Below are positions 6,255 to 6,852 of a DNA stretch of 6,852 nt, one piece after another. The first letter of the stretch is position 1, and every line of letters begins with the position of its first letter. A program made the translations under genes and the position numbers. Origin of the DNA: an uncultured Clostridia bacterium (GTDB lineage Bacteria > Bacillota > Clostridia > Peptostreptococcales > Anaerovoracaceae); contig CAKQVC010000113.1 of assembly GCA_934277655.1 (NCBI GenBank), forward strand, positions 1 to 6,852, in the 5' to 3' direction. Below the pieces are notes generated by a model. That model did not search any database and was not told the DNA's origin. It saw only the letters and a program-made list of their open reading frames with translations.

Positions 6255-6852
6255 TTACTCCTTAATAACAGCATTGACACCTAGGTGGCGGAATCTATCG
6301 TAACGATTTTGAGTCAGTTCAATGTCGCCGGACAGTTCTCTTATTTCTTCCGTCAAAAGGGTGCGAATGCGGTCATAAAATTCTTTTTTTCCGATGTCTT
6401 TTTCGGAGAGAATGCGTTCTATTACTCCAAGACTCTTAGCGTCCTCAGCCGTTAATTTCAAGCTTGTTGCAGCTGTTTCGGCCTTTGCAGAGTCTTTCCA
6501 AAGAATACTTGCACAGCCTTCAGGAGAGATTACCGAATAAACCGAATTTTGTAACATCCATACATTATCAGCAACTGCAAGGGCAAGAGCTCCGCCACTA
6601 CCACCCTCACCAATCAAAATAGAGATGATGGGAACACATAAAGTAGACATTTCCATCAGGTTTTCAGCAATTGCCTGACCTTGGCCACGTTCCTCGGCAC
6701 CGACTCCGCAATATGCTCCAGAAGTATCGATAAAACAAATAATCGGCCTGCCAAATTTCTCTGCCTGTTTCATCAGACGCAAGGCTTTTCGGTATCCTTC
6801 CGGCTGAGGCATACCGAAATTACGGTAAGTACGCTCTTTTGCTGTATGGCCT
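6255..6852 (-). CDS. accA: Acetyl-CoA carboxylase carboxyltransferase subunit alpha, C-terminal part (partial)
   Basis: The last 198 codons are in the window and the reading frame stays open to the right edge, so the start lies outside. The subunit works with AccD to move the carboxyl group from carboxybiotin to acetyl-CoA, making malonyl-CoA, the first step of fatty acid synthesis. Visible hallmarks, in order, are [37 protein letters not shown], the glycine-rich [22 protein letters not shown] and [15 protein letters not shown], which form the crotonase-fold active site with its oxyanion-binding glycines. In the best-known members the FIDT loop reads DTPGAYPGI, so the two proline changes (to Ser and Cys) are noteworthy; I recall similar forms in Clostridia. 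An internal ATG at 6810-6812 is not the true start, because homology continues upstream of it. The gene is coupled to the acyl-CoA synthetase gene downstream. Confidence 0.93.
   Translation of the reverse strand, partial: GHTAKERTYRNFGMPQPEGYRKALRLMKQAEKFGRPIICFIDTSGAYCGVGAEERGQGQAIAENLMEMSTLCVPIISILIGEGGSGGALALAVADNVWMLQNSVYSVISPEGCASILWKDSAKAETAATSLKLTAEDAKSLGVIERILSEKDIGKKEFYDRIRTLLTEEIRELSGDIELTQNRYDRFRHLGVNAVIKE

Noticed and set aside
6255..6812. Complete short AccA-like gene starting at the ATG at 6812
   Set aside because: The conserved AccA sequence (RNFG and upstream residues) continues in frame to the window edge, so this is an internal methionine.

Overview
The window looks like a low-to-moderate-GC Firmicute of the class Clostridia, most likely a gut-type Lachnospiraceae relative. 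Supporting signs are strong AGGAGG-type ribosome binding sites, sigma-A-like promoters with 17-base spacers, LexA operators of the Gram-positive GAAC-N4-GTTC type, an AccA protein with a clostridial-style sequence, and a PAS sensor fused to a SARP-type winged helix. This placement is inferred from sequence style, not from a search. All convincing genes lie on the minus strand, so transcription runs from right to left.

From the right edge, the first block is metabolic. It holds the C-terminal part of the acetyl-CoA carboxylase carboxyltransferase alpha subunit (accA, cut by the window edge). Two bases later comes an AMP-forming acyl-CoA synthetase (4600-6252) that uses a ribosome binding site inside the accA tail. 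About 200 bases further on is a 667-residue one-component regulator (2393-4396) with several PAS-type sensory domains and a C-terminal SARP/OmpR-like DNA-binding domain. It appears to have its own extended -10 promoter. I see no convincing terminator between it and the synthetase gene.

The second block is a regulator-enzyme pair: a MarR-family repressor (1747-2229) and a MalY/PatB-type PLP-dependent C-S lyase or aminotransferase (410-1630). Two tandem sigma-A promoters precede marR. The distal one is a perfect TTGACA-N17-TATAAT, and a perfect 10-base inverted repeat sits at the predicted start of the proximal one. A diverged copy of this site lies just upstream of malY, which suggests the MarR protein controls itself and the lyase. 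The block ends in hairpins, including a 15-bp-stem terminator at 314-358.

The third block, at the left edge, begins a small protein (start codon at 100-102) with a basic N-terminus and one membrane segment, resembling the YneA/LysM class of SOS cell-division suppressors. Its promoter (224-252) is bracketed by two copies of the same 14-base LexA box in opposite orientation. The left-edge gene is therefore very probably DNA-damage inducible.

No RNA genes, insertion sequences, CRISPR arrays or plus-strand genes are supported. The most interesting points are the double LexA operator, the shared MarR operator, the PAS-SARP regulator without receiver or kinase, and the coupling of accA to an acyl-CoA synthetase.
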